64,000 bases of DNA, taken from Betaproteobacteria bacterium (GTDB taxonomy: Bacteria; Pseudomonadota; Gammaproteobacteria; Burkholderiales; Burkholderiaceae_C). The DNA lies in assembly GCA_947453725.1 (NCBI GenBank), contig CANGHH010000010.1:92502-156501 (forward strand), written 5' to 3'. Shown piece by piece: positions 30,212 through 38,848 of this stretch. The stretch's first letter is position 1. Every line of letters begins with the position of its first letter. Below the pieces are notes generated by a model. The model saw only the letters and a program-made list of their open reading frames with translations. It was not told the DNA's origin and searched no databases. Both the position numbers and the translations under genes were made by a program.

Positions 30212-30424
30212 TCAGCCGTCGAGGAAGTCGCCCTTGTAGAAGCACCAGGCGGTGCCGTCGTGCAGGTAGAAGTGGCCGTCGGCGCAGTCGTCCTTGCCGG
30301 GGAAGAACTCGCGGTAGGCTTTGGGTACCAGGCGCGCCAGCTGGGCGTCGCTGAGCAGTTCGAATTCCTCGGGCGTGATGGCCTGGCCCACCTTCAGGCG
30401 GCGGCGTTCTTCGCGTTCATGCAT
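30212..30424 (-). CDS. Small hypothetical protein
   Basis: A 70-residue soluble protein, starting at MHEREERRRLKVGQAI (30424) with AGGAA 10 bases ahead; a start 11 codons earlier is possible but overlaps the upstream gene. It has a basic N-terminus, a helix (PEEFELLSDAQLARLVPKAYREFF), then a Cys/His/Trp-containing end (DDCADGHFYLHDGTAWCFYKG). The two Cys and two His might bind a metal. It is the last gene of the HD/serine hydrolase/GGCT operon. Family not recognised. Confidence 0.6.
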   Translation of the reverse strand: MHEREERRRLKVGQAITPEEFELLSDAQLARLVPKAYREFFPGKDDCADGHFYLHDGTAWCFYKGDFLDG

Positions 30425-30441
30425 CGTCTTGTTCCTGGCAC

Positions 30442-30891
30442 TCAGCCCAGCGGCCACAGCGCGCGGGGCAGCAGGTCTTGATGGGCGGCGGTGTATTCGG
30501 CGACGGGCCCGCCACGCTGGCCGCCGGCGGCCAGGCCTTCCGGGCTGCCGAAGTAGACCCAGGGCTGCAGCACCTCGGCCTGCTCGTCGTCGCGGGCGCG
30601 CACGGCGATGCGCTGCCGCTGGTACCAGCCGGCCTCGGCGATCTGCTCCAGCTCGTCCATCGCGGCCAGGCCGGCGTCGTCGACGGTGTAGAGCTGGCCG
30701 ATGACGCAGTGGCCTGCGCCGGCTGCGGGTTCGGCCTGCAGCAGCCAGGGCAGCCAGAACTCGCCGACGATCAGCAGCGCGTACGGCCGCAGGGTGACGA
30801 ACTCACCGGGCATCCGCAGGCCGTGGTTGACGTGGAAGTTGCGGAAGCCTTGCTTCAGCGTGCCGTAGACGAAGACGCGGTGTTCGGCCAC
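30442..30891 (-). CDS. Gamma-glutamylcyclotransferase-fold (AIG2-like) protein
   Basis: A 149-residue GGCT/AIG2 fold protein. The substrate-binding YGTLKQG is at residues 9-15. The catalytic Glu is expected in AAMDELEQIAE, the usual position. Such enzymes release 5-oxoproline from gamma-glutamyl amines or peptides, but substrates vary. The gene starts 3 bases after the serine hydrolase stop, so it is in the same operon. Length is normal. Confidence 0.88.
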   Translation of the reverse strand: MAEHRVFVYGTLKQGFRNFHVNHGLRMPGEFVTLRPYALLIVGEFWLPWLLQAEPAAGAGHCVIGQLYTVDDAGLAAMDELEQIAEAGWYQRQRIAVRARDDEQAEVLQPWVYFGSPEGLAAGGQRGGPVAEYTAAHQDLLPRALWPLG

Positions 30892-30894
30892 GGC

Positions 30895-32103
30895 TCAGGC
30901 TCCGGCGGCCGCATAGGTGCGCTGCTTGAAATCGAAGGCAAACGGGTTCCAGAAGCCCATGTGGCGCTGGGCCATCAGCAGGCCGCTCAGGCCGGTGCGC
31001 GGCGAGATCCACCAGTGCGTGCCGGCCAGGCCGCCCCACTGGAATTCGCCGGCCGAGCCGGCCGGGTCGAGGTGGGTCGGCTGCAGCGTGACGCAGCCGC
31101 CCAGGCCGAAACCGCGGCCGTGGATTTCACCGGTGGTCGCGAAGCCGATGTGCTGGCCCGCCGGCAGGTGGTTGCGCATCATCAGCGTGATGGTCTCGGG
31201 CTTCAGGATGGTCGGCGCGCCCGACCCGTCGGCGATCAGGCCGCGCACCAGCCTGACCATGTCGCCCAGGCTGGTCACGAGGCCGCCGCCGGCCGAAACC
31301 CGGGGCAGCGGTTTGAGGTTGGCGTCCGGGTGCGGAAACCCGACCAGCTTCTTCAGGCCGGGCTCGTTCGGGTCCTGCGGGTTGGCGCCGCCGTAATAGG
31401 CCACCAGCCGGTGCTGCTGGGCTTCGGGGATGACGAAGCCGGTGTCGGCCATGCCCAGCGGCTCGAAGATGCGGGTGCGGAAAAAATCCTGCAGCGTCTG
31501 GCCGCTGAGCACGGCAACCAGGTGGCCCAGCACGTCGGTGGCCACCGAGTAGTCCCAGCCGGTGCCGGGCTGGAACTTCAAGGGCAGCTCGGTCAGCAGG
31601 TCGACCATCTGCGCCGTGCTGCGCAGGTTGCTGATCATCTGGCGCTCGTTGTAGGCCTTGAACAGCAACGTGCCCGGGTCGAGCAGGCCGTAGCTCAGGC
31701 CCGCGCTGTGCGTGAACAGCTGGCGGATGGTGATCGGCGTGGCCAGCGGCTCGGTGTCGTCGATGGCGGTGGCACCGGGTTTGAGCACGCGCAGGGCCGC
31801 CAGTTGCGGCACGAAGCGCGCGGCCGGCTCGTCGAGGTCGAAGCGGCCTTCCTCCCACAGCAGCAGCGCGGCGATGCTGGTCACCAGCTTGGTGTTGGAC
31901 ATCGCGCGGAACAGGTGGTCGGTGCGCAGCGGCACCTGGCCTTCGATGTCGGCCCAGCCGGCGCAGCCCACGTCGATGAGATCGCGGCCGTGCAGCACGG
32001 CGTGCGAGATGCCGGGCAGGATCTTGCGGTCGACATAGCCGCGCAGCGCGGCGTGCACGCCGCTGAAGTCGTGGTCGCTGCGGGTCGGTGTCAGCTCGGT
32101 CAT
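30895..32103 (-). CDS. Serine hydrolase of the beta-lactamase class C/esterase family
   Basis: A 402-residue cytoplasmic-looking hydrolase (no signal peptide). Start at MTELTPTRSDHDF (32103). The nucleophile is Ser69 in MSNTK (SxxK, Lys72). The second motif is WDYSVATDVLG, with Tyr in the Y-x-x position used by family VIII esterases instead of YxN. The C-terminal half has GGLAGTHWWISPRTG in place of the KTG box, also typical of family VIII esterases. So it is more likely an esterase or D-aminopeptidase relative than an antibiotic-resistance beta-lactamase. It follows the HD gene by 8 bases. Confidence 0.87.
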   Translation of the reverse strand: MTELTPTRSDHDFSGVHAALRGYVDRKILPGISHAVLHGRDLIDVGCAGWADIEGQVPLRTDHLFRAMSNTKLVTSIAALLLWEEGRFDLDEPAARFVPQLAALRVLKPGATAIDDTEPLATPITIRQLFTHSAGLSYGLLDPGTLLFKAYNERQMISNLRSTAQMVDLLTELPLKFQPGTGWDYSVATDVLGHLVAVLSGQTLQDFFRTRIFEPLGMADTGFVIPEAQQHRLVAYYGGANPQDPNEPGLKKLVGFPHPDANLKPLPRVSAGGGLVTSLGDMVRLVRGLIADGSGAPTILKPETITLMMRNHLPAGQHIGFATTGEIHGRGFGLGGCVTLQPTHLDPAGSAGEFQWGGLAGTHWWISPRTGLSGLLMAQRHMGFWNPFAFDFKQRTYAAAGA

Positions 32104-32111
32104 GGTCGCGA

Positions 32112-32711
32112 TCAGACCTTGGCCGCGGCGGGCGGCTGCGCCATCGCCTTCTTGTAGATCGACTGCCGCGGCTTGGCCATCAGGCGGCGCAGCATCGGCT
32201 CGAAGTGGCTGATCGGCAGGGTCTCGGCCTGCAGGTCGAAGGCCGGGTTGTCGTACAGCTCGATGAATTCCTCGGCCCGCTGGTAGTGCGGGTGGCCCTT
32301 GAACTGGTCGCGCAGGTTGCGGTCCAGGCCGATGTGGTGGAAGAAGTTGTAGCCCTGGAAGATGCCGTGGTGCTGGACCATCCACAGGTTCTCTTCGCTC
32401 ACGAACGGTTTCAGGATGGCCGCCGCGATGTCCGGGTGGTTGTAGCTGCCCAGGGTGTCGCCGATGTCGTGCAGCAGCGCGCAGACCACGTATTCCTCGT
32501 CGCGGCCGTCCTTCAGCGCCAGCGTGGCGGTCTGCAGGCAGTGGCTGTAGCGGTCGATCGGGAAACCGCCGTGGTCGCCGTCCAGCAGCTTCAAATGCGC
32601 CAGCACGCGGTCAGGCAGCGTGGCGGCCATCTTCATGGCTTCGGGGACGATGGCGGCCCAGTCTTGCTGGGTGCTGGCTTCCATGCGGGTGAAGGTGGCT
32701 CGGGCGTTCAT
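32112..32711 (-). CDS. HD-domain phosphohydrolase-like protein
   Basis: A 199-residue HD-superfamily protein. His57 (RYSHCLQTA), His81-Asp82 (ALLHDIGDTLG) and later His residues (MVQHHGIFQG) supply the metal site. It resembles the inositol-oxygenase/phosphonate-oxygenase-like HD proteins in spacing (HH in the third motif, FHHIG in the fourth), so it may be a mixed-valent di-iron oxygenase rather than a phosphatase; this is inference. It is the first gene of a four-gene operon and has no membrane segment. Confidence 0.8.
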   Translation of the reverse strand: MNARATFTRMEASTQQDWAAIVPEAMKMAATLPDRVLAHLKLLDGDHGGFPIDRYSHCLQTATLALKDGRDEEYVVCALLHDIGDTLGSYNHPDIAAAILKPFVSEENLWMVQHHGIFQGYNFFHHIGLDRNLRDQFKGHPHYQRAEEFIELYDNPAFDLQAETLPISHFEPMLRRLMAKPRQSIYKKAMAQPPAAAKV

Positions 32712-32778
32712 GGTGTCTCCTGGGTTGAGCCGCGCGATGCGGTGCCGCGCGGTCTGGGCAAGGTGCTGGGCGCTGGGT

Positions 32779-33060
32779 CTAATTGACGGCCGTTCCGCCC
32801 ATCCGCGCCGAATCGAGTTCGCGGCGCTGTTCTTCGCCGCGCCCTTTCAGGTCTGCGGCCCGATCGCAGCGCAGTCGCACGAAGGTCGACGCGGTGGGGG
32901 TCTCGTAAGCACAGACGATGTCGGCCGGTGGCGCACCCGGGCCGGCATGCTGGCCTGGCCGGGGCGGCTCGTAGCTGCCGCAGCCAGCCAACAGGGCGAG
33001 CATGATGCTGGCGGCCGGGCCGATGACGCGGATGGTGTGGCGGTGGCGAAGGACGGACAT
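32779..33060 (-). CDS. Small hypothetical lipoprotein
   Basis: A 93-residue protein, starting at MSVLRHRHTIRVIGPAAS (33060). The signal peptide ends in lipobox LLAGC, giving a mature lipoprotein of about 65 residues beginning CGSYEPPRPGQ. The mature part contains a Cys pair (IVCAYE, RLRCDRAAD) likely to form a disulfide, and many charged residues. No family recognised. It lies alone between the HD operon and the M20 peptidase. Confidence 0.65.
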   Translation of the reverse strand: MSVLRHRHTIRVIGPAASIMLALLAGCGSYEPPRPGQHAGPGAPPADIVCAYETPTASTFVRLRCDRAADLKGRGEEQRRELDSARMGGTAVN

Positions 33061-33127
33061 CAAGGGCTCCACGGCAAGAAAGCGGTGGGCGGCAGCATAG
33101 CCTGCGGCAGCAGTGTGCACGGCGCGT

Positions 33128-34555
33128 TCAGTGCCCGCGCCGCGGCAGGCCGGCGGCTGCCTCGCAGAGGTCCCAGAACAGCCCGGCCATCAGCGTCAGC
33201 CCTTCTCGCATCACCGACGCCAGCACATGCTCGTCGGGCGCGTGCTGGCTGCAGGCGGCGTAGCTGTGCGGCACCCAGACCGTCGGCAGGCCGAGAATGT
33301 CGGCGAAGACGTCGTTGGGCAGGCTGCCGCCGAGGTTGGGCAGCAGCACCGGCACCTTGCCCGTGCTGCGCTCGATGGAGTCCAGCGTGAAGCGCACCCA
33401 GGCGTTGTCAGGGTCCAGCCGCGTCGCGGCCATCACCACCGGCTCGGTGACCTCGATGCCGGCAAAGCCGTGTTCGGCCAGGTGGGCGCGCACGGCGCCG
33501 GCGATGTCGCCGACCGCGGTGCCGACCACGTGCCGCAGGTGCAGCGTGGCCTTGGCGGTGTGCGGGATGGCGTTGACCGGGAAGTCGGGGTTGCCGGTCT
33601 TGAAGGCCAGCACTTCCAGCGTGTTCCAGGCAATGACGCGCTCGGCCGGGCTGAGGCCGGGTTCGCCCCAGCTGGCATCGACCGCCGGGTCGCCCGGGTC
33701 GCCGCCGAACTGCAGGCCGGCCAGCGCGGCTTTCACGTTGGCCGGTATCGGCGGCGGGCGCAGCGCCCGGACGAGGATCCTGCCGTTGCCGTCGACCATC
33801 GAGGCGATGGCATTCAGCAGCACCGTGCCCGGGTTGCGCAGCAGGCCGCCCCAGTTGCCGCTGTGGTGGCCGCCCTCGCGCAGGGTCAGCCTCAGGTCGA
33901 AGTTGGCCACGCCGCGCGAACCCAGGAAGACCGTCGGGCTGTCGCGCCGCAGGCGTGGGCCGTCGCTGGCGATCAGCACGTCGGCAGCCAGTTCGGCCGC
34001 GTGCGCGGCGCAGAAGGCCGCCAGGCCGGGCGAGCCGGTTTCCTCGCCGGTCTCGATCAGCACCTTGACGTTGAAGCCGAGCCGCGCTGCACCGCTGCGG
34101 CCGCGCGCCGCCAGCACCTGCGCCAGCGCGGCGAAGTTGATGCTGTGCTGGCCCTTGTTGTCGGCGGTGCCGCGGCCGTACCAGCGTTCGCCATCGCCTT
34201 CACCGCGCACGGCCACGGCCCATGGGCCTTCGCCCTGGGTCCAGCTGCTGTCCTGGCCGCGGATCACGTCGCCGTGGCCGTAGACCAGCACCGTCGGCAG
34301 GCTGTCGCCTTCGTGCCGCGTGGCGATCAGCAAGGGTCCGTAAGCCGCTTCGGGATTGGCGTGGATCTGGCTGTCGAAGCCCATGGTCGCCAGCGAGGGG
34401 GCGATCTCGTCCGCCAGGTAGGCCTGCAGCGCCGGGCCCGAGGACGGGTCCTGGCTTTCGGTCCGGATGGCGACGCGGCGGCGCAGGTCGCGCAGGAAAT
34501 CGCCGCTGTCGAAGTGGGCCTGCGCGCCAGCCAGCGCGTTGGCACGGCCGTCCAT
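33128..34555 (-). CDS. M20-family metallopeptidase
   Basis: A 475-residue zinc peptidase of the M20/M25/M40 family (dipeptidase, succinyl-diaminopimelate desuccinylase relatives). Motifs are VLVYGHGDV (zinc His), GRGTADNKGQH (bridging Asp), and IETGEETGSPG with catalytic and zinc Glu. SDGPRL and the late SLPNDVF region follow, and SYAACSQHAPDEH supplies the last His. Start at MDGRANALAGAQAHF (34555), only 5 bases after the stop of the ABM gene; longer upstream frames run through that gene. The substrate is probably a dipeptide or N-acyl amino acid. Confidence 0.9.
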   Translation of the reverse strand: MDGRANALAGAQAHFDSGDFLRDLRRRVAIRTESQDPSSGPALQAYLADEIAPSLATMGFDSQIHANPEAAYGPLLIATRHEGDSLPTVLVYGHGDVIRGQDSSWTQGEGPWAVAVRGEGDGERWYGRGTADNKGQHSINFAALAQVLAARGRSGAARLGFNVKVLIETGEETGSPGLAAFCAAHAAELAADVLIASDGPRLRRDSPTVFLGSRGVANFDLRLTLREGGHHSGNWGGLLRNPGTVLLNAIASMVDGNGRILVRALRPPPIPANVKAALAGLQFGGDPGDPAVDASWGEPGLSPAERVIAWNTLEVLAFKTGNPDFPVNAIPHTAKATLHLRHVVGTAVGDIAGAVRAHLAEHGFAGIEVTEPVVMAATRLDPDNAWVRFTLDSIERSTGKVPVLLPNLGGSLPNDVFADILGLPTVWVPHSYAACSQHAPDEHVLASVMREGLTLMAGLFWDLCEAAAGLPRRGH

Positions 34556-34560
34556 GCCGT

Positions 34561-34860
34561 TCAGACCTTGGCGATCAGCGTGAAGTGCTCGACCACCGGC
34601 GGGGCCGCGAAGAAGGGTCCGACGATGGCGCGCCATTCGCTGAACAGCGGCCCCTGGCGGAAGCCCACGGTGTGGTCCTCCAGCGTCTCCCAGAAGATCT
34701 GCAGCACGTAGCGTTCGGGGCTTTCGATGCCGGCGTTGACCTGGGCGCCCTGGAAGCCCTTGGCCTGGCTGGCCACGGTGGCCAGCCCGTGCTGGATGGC
34801 GGCTTCGAAGGCGGCGTTCTGCCCGGGGGCGATGCGGATGTCGGCGATTTCGAGGATCAC
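34561..34860 (-). CDS. Antibiotic-biosynthesis-monooxygenase (ABM) domain protein
   Basis: A 99-residue ABM/YgiN-like protein starting with GTG at 34860 (VILEIADIRIAPGQNAAFEA). The pattern is the usual beta-alpha-beta repeat with FEAAIQ...SQAKGFQGAQV, then RYVLQIFWETLEDHT and FSEWRAIVGPFF. Members are small dimeric monooxygenases or stress proteins with varied substrates. No ATG start exists in this frame near the domain. It is upstream of, and likely co-transcribed with, the M20 gene. Confidence 0.8.
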   Translation of the reverse strand: MILEIADIRIAPGQNAAFEAAIQHGLATVASQAKGFQGAQVNAGIESPERYVLQIFWETLEDHTVGFRQGPLFSEWRAIVGPFFAAPPVVEHFTLIAKV

Positions 34861-35017
34861 GGAAGCGGCTCCGGTTTGGGCGGGTCGCGCAGTGTCCCAC
34901 GCACAGCGCGGCCCGGCCGGTAGATGGGGCCATCGGCGATCCGGCCGGGCGTCGCTGCGCTGGTCTGGCGGCTCCGATTGCGCCATCATCAGCGCTCCGC
35001 AAAAGGGGTTTCGGTTC

Positions 35018-35542
35018 ATGCTGAAGAACATTGCTCTGGGCTTGCTCGTGCTGATCGCAGCGCTGCTGCTGTTGGCCACCACACGGCCCGACAGCTTCAG
35101 CGTCGAACGGCGCATCGTGGTCCAGGCGCCGCCCGAAAAGATCCAGCCGCTGCTCGCCGACTTCCACCGCTGGGCCGAGTGGTCGCCCTGGGAAAAGCTC
35201 GACCCCGCGATGCGCCGCACGTTCGGCGGCCCGAGCGCCGGTGTGGGTGCGACCTACGGCTGGAAGGGCAACAAGGACGTCGGCAGCGGGGCCATGGAAG
35301 TCAAGGCCCTGGCCCCCGACAAGGTCAGCATCCAGCTCGACTTCATCGAGCCCTTCGAAGGCCACAACACCTGCGACTTCCTGCTCGCGCCGCAGGCCGG
35401 CGGCACCGAAGTGCGCTGGGTGATGTTCGGTCCTTCGCCCTACATCAGCAAGCTGATGGGCGTCTTCGTCAGCATGGACTCGATGATCGGCAAGGACTTC
35501 GACAAGGGTCTGGCGCAGTTGAAAGCGGCGGCCGAGCAGTAG
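35018..35542 (+). CDS. SRPBCC (polyketide cyclase/START-like) protein with membrane anchor
   Basis: A 174-residue protein. Residues 1-20 (MLKNIALGLLVLIAALLLLA) are a hydrophobic anchor. Then comes an SRPBCC helix-grip fold: FSVERRIVVQAPPEKIQPLLADFHRWAEWSPWEKLDP is the family's classic opening, and GGTEVRWVMFGPSPYISKLM precedes the long C-terminal helix. Such proteins bind hydrophobic ligands. The start at 35018 follows AAAAGGGG; upstream in-frame codons are non-coding. It is convergent with the aromatic operon, 22 bases from the dioxygenase stop. Confidence 0.88.
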   Translation: MLKNIALGLLVLIAALLLLATTRPDSFSVERRIVVQAPPEKIQPLLADFHRWAEWSPWEKLDPAMRRTFGGPSAGVGATYGWKGNKDVGSGAMEVKALAPDKVSIQLDFIEPFEGHNTCDFLLAPQAGGTEVRWVMFGPSPYISKLMGVFVSMDSMIGKDFDKGLAQLKAAAEQ

Positions 35543-35564
35543 GGGCAGCGCCCCGCCGCGGTCT

Positions 35565-36437
35565 TCAGTCCGCAGCCGACAAGCGCAGCACGACCTCCAT
35601 CGCCAGGCATTCGGGCCCGGATACCCCCAGCAGCGTGCAAGCCGCCGGATCGTTGACCGTCACGTAGCGCCCCACCAGCGCCTCGCGCACGCCGAACACG
35701 GCGTCGCGGTCGAGGTAGGGGTCTTCGACGTCGAAGAGCTCGGTCACCAACGTGCGGTGGCCGGGTGCGCTGACGATCAGGTGGAAGTGCGCCGGCCGCC
35801 AGCCGCTCAGGCCGGCGGGCTGCACCAGCTCGTGCCAGACCGGGCCGTCCAGCGGAATCTGGTACGGCACGGGGCGGATGGTCGCGATGGCGAATGCGCC
35901 GTCGTTGTCCATGTGCAGCTGGCAGCGCAGGTTGTTGGCCGGCTGCTGCGGGTCTTGCTGCCAGTACAGGCCGTCGGCGGCGTTTTGCCAGAAGTCCAGC
36001 CTGGCCTGCGGCAACGGCCGGCCGTCCTGGTCGACCACGCGGCCGCGCAGCAGCACGCGGCGCCCGGCGTTGTCGCCGATCAGCTGCGCCGGGTTGTCCA
36101 GCCATGGCGAACCGCCGGCGTGGAAAGGGCCCAGGTTGCTGCCGGGCGTGACCGCCGCGTCGGCCGGGTCGGAGGCCAGCATGTCGATGAGGCTGGAAAA
36201 ACCGCTGACGTCGGACAGCAGCGAGAACTCGCTGCGCGTGTCGCTGCTGATGTCGCCCACGCGGTGCAGAAAGGCCAGCCCGGCGCGCCATTCGGCGTGC
36301 GTCAGCTGGACCTGCTTCGCGTAGCCGTGCAGGGCCTGCAGCAGGCCTTGGACCAGCAGGCGCTGGCGCGCGTCGGGCAGGCCGGCGAAGCTGCTGACCG
36401 CCGCTGCGGTGATGGTGTTCAGGTCGACGTTGCGCAT
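35565..36437 (-). CDS. Intradiol ring-cleavage dioxygenase, last gene of aromatic operon
   Basis: A 290-residue catechol/hydroxyquinol-type intradiol dioxygenase (Fe3+), cleaving a catechol ring between the two hydroxyls. The N-terminal dimerisation domain is at 15-100. All four iron ligands are visible: Tyr158 (DGLYWQQD), Tyr192 (PYQIPLDGPV), His217 and His219 (RPAHFHLIVSAPGH). Catechol 1,2-dioxygenases are about 300 residues. It is the second such enzyme in the same operon, only moderately similar to the one at the front (41551-42447), so the two probably have different substrates or one has drifted. Substrate not assignable from sequence. Confidence 0.9.
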   Translation of the reverse strand: MRNVDLNTITAAAVSSFAGLPDARQRLLVQGLLQALHGYAKQVQLTHAEWRAGLAFLHRVGDISSDTRSEFSLLSDVSGFSSLIDMLASDPADAAVTPGSNLGPFHAGGSPWLDNPAQLIGDNAGRRVLLRGRVVDQDGRPLPQARLDFWQNAADGLYWQQDPQQPANNLRCQLHMDNDGAFAIATIRPVPYQIPLDGPVWHELVQPAGLSGWRPAHFHLIVSAPGHRTLVTELFDVEDPYLDRDAVFGVREALVGRYVTVNDPAACTLLGVSGPECLAMEVVLRLSAAD

Positions 36438-36468
36438 GTCCGGGCTGACTCCTCTGAGGCCTTCGGTC

Positions 36469-37437
36469 TCACTCGATCTTGACGCCGATATCTTTCACCA
36501 GCTTGCCCCATTTCAGCACCTCGCTGTCGATGTAGCGGTGGGTGGTCGCGCGGTCGCCGCGCTGGGCCTCCAGCGACAGCGCGTCGAAGCGGTCGAGCAC
36601 GGCCTTGGCCGACAGCGCCTTGTTGATCGCCGCGTTCAGCTGGTCCAGCACCGCCGGCGGCGTGCGGGCCGGCGCGAGGATGGCGAACCAGGTGTTGGCC
36701 TCGAATCCCGGGTAGCCGAGCTCGGCCACGGTGGGCACTTCGGGCAGCTGCGGGCTGCGCCTGAGCGACATCACGGCGATCGGCCGCACCTTGCCGCTCT
36801 TCACGAAAGGCACGGCCGGCGGCATCGAGGTGCTGGCCACGGGCACCTGCCCGCTGACCACCGCGTTGGTGGCGGCTGCGGGCTGGAAGGGCACGTGGGT
36901 GATGTCGACCTTGGCCAGCGAGCGGAACAGCCATTCGGCGCCCAGGTGGGTGGTGGTGCCGTTGCCGGAGGACGCGTAGCTGAGCTGGCCGTTCTTCGCC
37001 AGTGCCAGCAGCTCGGCCAGGTTGGCGGCCTTCACGTCGGGGTGGACGTAGATCAGGTTGGGTGTGACGGCGGCCATGGCCACGGCCTGCAGGTCCTTGC
37101 TGGCGTCATAGCCGGCGTTGGCGAACAGCGAGGGGTTGACCGCGTAGGCCACGCTGTGGACCAGCAGCGTGTAGCCGTCGGCCGGCGCGTTCATCACCTG
37201 CTGGGTGGCGATGTTGCCGCCGGCGCCGGGCTTGTTCTCGACGACCACGGTCACGCCCAGCGTGGTCTGCAGCTGGTCCGCGACGAGGCGCGCGACGATG
37301 TCGGTCGAGCTGCCTGCCGCGAAGGCGACGATCAGCTTGACCGGCTTGTCGGGGTAGGCCGCGCGGGCCGGCACGCCCGCCAGGCCGATGGCGGCGACCA
37401 GGGCGAAGAGCACCTGCTTGATGGCCGTCCCCATCAT
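36469..37437 (-). CDS. Bug (TctC) tripartite tricarboxylate-type binding protein, second copy
   Basis: A 322-residue periplasmic binding protein of the Bug/TctC family. Signal peptide residues 1-27 end in ARA. Mature start is AYPDKPVKLIVAFAAGSSTDIVARLVAD, the family hallmark, followed by VVVENKPGAGGNIATQQV. Bug proteins bind carboxylated aromatics and dicarboxylates. Its start overlaps the stop of the preceding Bug gene by 4 bases. No TctAB permease is nearby, which is common for Bug proteins. Its ligand may be the aromatic acid degraded by the operon; that is inference. Confidence 0.93.
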   Translation of the reverse strand: MMGTAIKQVLFALVAAIGLAGVPARAAYPDKPVKLIVAFAAGSSTDIVARLVADQLQTTLGVTVVVENKPGAGGNIATQQVMNAPADGYTLLVHSVAYAVNPSLFANAGYDASKDLQAVAMAAVTPNLIYVHPDVKAANLAELLALAKNGQLSYASSGNGTTTHLGAEWLFRSLAKVDITHVPFQPAAATNAVVSGQVPVASTSMPPAVPFVKSGKVRPIAVMSLRRSPQLPEVPTVAELGYPGFEANTWFAILAPARTPPAVLDQLNAAINKALSAKAVLDRFDALSLEAQRGDRATTHRYIDSEVLKWGKLVKDIGVKIE

Positions 37438-38426
37438 TCCACCTTGATGCCGGCGGACTTGACCAGCCGCGCGGCGGCGGCGGTCTCGTCGTCGAGGAAT
37501 TTCTCGAAGGCCGCCTGGGCCATCACAGAGGGCGCGGCGCCCAGCTTCTCGAGCCTGTCCTTGACCTCGGGCAGGGCCATCACCTTGAGCGTTTCGGTGT
37601 GGATGCGGTCGACGATGGACTTGGGCGTCTTCGCGGTGACGAAGAGGCCGACCCAGAAGGTGTAGGCCGCGTCCTTCAGGCCGGCGGTCTCGGTGATCGA
37701 AGGCACGCCCGGCAGCACCGGCGAGCGCGCCGTGGTGCCGACGGCCAGCGCCTGCAGCTTGCCGTCCTTGATCAGCGGCAGCGCGCTGACCAGCGGTGCG
37801 AAGAACCAGTCGATGCGCCCGGCGATGGTTTCGGTCAGCGCCTCGGGGGTGCCGCGAAAAGGCACGTGCTGCGCGCTGATGCCGGCGGCCACGCGGAACT
37901 GTTCGGCGTTCATGTGGGTGGCGCTGCCGTTACCGGCCGAGGCGTAGTTGAAGCTGCCGGGCTTGGCCTTGACGTGGGCCACCAGGTCGGCGACGTCCTT
38001 GTAGCCCTTGGCCGGGCTGACCACCAGCACATTGGGCAGCGTGGCCAGCGGCGTGATGCCGTCGAAGTCCTTCAGCGTGTCGTAGGGCAACTTGGGGTAG
38101 AGCGAGGGGTTGACCACGTGGCCGGAACTGTGGATCAGCAGCGTGTAGCCGTCATTCGGCGCCTTGGCCACCTGCGCCGCGCCCAGCGTGCCGCCAGCGC
38201 CGGGCTTGTTGTCGACGACGACCTGTGCGCCGAGCAGCGGGCCCAGCTTCTCGGCCAGCGTGCGGGCCACGATGTCGGTGCCACTGCCGGCGGTGAAGGG
38301 CACCACCAGCTTGATCGGGCCGGCCTTGGGCCAGTCGGCGGTCTGCGCGTGCAGGCGGCCGGACGTCAGGCCCAGGCCCAGGGCGCTGGCGCTGGCGGCG
38401 AGCAGGGTGCGGCGGGGAATCGTCAT
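37434..38426 (-). CDS. Bug (TctC) tripartite tricarboxylate-type binding protein, first copy
   Basis: A 330-residue Bug protein. The N-terminus (TIPRRTLLAASASALGLGL) has twin arginines and a Tat-like signal, ending near LHAQ. The mature segment KLVVPFTAGSGTDIVARTLAEKL and VVDNKPGAGGTLGAAQVAKA match the family. It is paralogous with the next gene (overlap of 4 bases), a tandem pair that probably arose by duplication or serves two related ligands. It lies downstream of the cupin gene after a 34-base gap. Confidence 0.93.
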   Translation of the reverse strand: MTIPRRTLLAASASALGLGLTSGRLHAQTADWPKAGPIKLVVPFTAGSGTDIVARTLAEKLGPLLGAQVVVDNKPGAGGTLGAAQVAKAPNDGYTLLIHSSGHVVNPSLYPKLPYDTLKDFDGITPLATLPNVLVVSPAKGYKDVADLVAHVKAKPGSFNYASAGNGSATHMNAEQFRVAAGISAQHVPFRGTPEALTETIAGRIDWFFAPLVSALPLIKDGKLQALAVGTTARSPVLPGVPSITETAGLKDAAYTFWVGLFVTAKTPKSIVDRIHTETLKVMALPEVKDRLEKLGAAPSVMAQAAFEKFLDDETAAAARLVKSAGIKVE

Positions 38427-38460
38427 GCAGGGTCTCCGGAGTCTTGTTGTGGCTGGCCGC

Positions 38461-38826
38461 TTACTTGGCGGCCGGTGGATCGAAAGGCATCGCCAGCAGC
38501 ACCTTGGCGACGCGGTCGGTGTGGTTCACCAGTTGCCGCTTTTCACCCGGCGCATAGCGGCAGGAATCGAGCGCCCGCAGCACCGTGCGCTGCTCCGGCC
38601 GCCCCGGCAGTTCGCCGACCAGCGTCAGTTCGCCCTCGATGACGAGGTAGTGCTTTTCGATCGGCGACGGGTCCAGGCCGGTGTGGCCGCCGGGCGCGAT
38701 CACGCTCAGGCCCAGCCACAGTTGTTCGGCGGGTCCGGCCTCGCGGCCCTGCAGGCGCAGGCAGGTCATGTCGAAGTGATTCGGCGCCTGGTATTCGGGC
38801 GCTTCGCTGATGCGGGTGACGTGCAT
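38461..38826 (-). CDS. Cupin-domain protein
   Basis: A 121-residue small cupin starting at MHVTRISEAPEYQAPNHFD (38826). The cupin core is VIAPGGHTGLDPSPIEKHYLVIEGELTLVGEL (about 50-80), then a second motif (APGEKRQLVNHTDRVAKVLL). Metal ligands may be His55, Glu63, His65 (IEKHYLV) and His107. Small cupins in aromatic operons are isomerases, decarboxylases, or ligand-binding proteins. It lies between the MDR dehydrogenase and the Bug genes on the operon strand. Confidence 0.82.
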   Translation of the reverse strand: MHVTRISEAPEYQAPNHFDMTCLRLQGREAGPAEQLWLGLSVIAPGGHTGLDPSPIEKHYLVIEGELTLVGELPGRPEQRTVLRALDSCRYAPGEKRQLVNHTDRVAKVLLAMPFDPPAAK

Positions 38827-38848
38827 GGCGGCTTCCTCGGCTTCGGGT

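Noticed and set aside
27955..30354. Plus-strand open frame of 799 codons over the two-component genes
   Set aside because: Antisense shadow crossing two real genes and an intergenic region; low-complexity translation.
30895..32103. Serine hydrolase as an antibiotic-resistance beta-lactamase
   Set aside because: No signal peptide, YxN and KTG boxes are replaced as in family VIII esterases.
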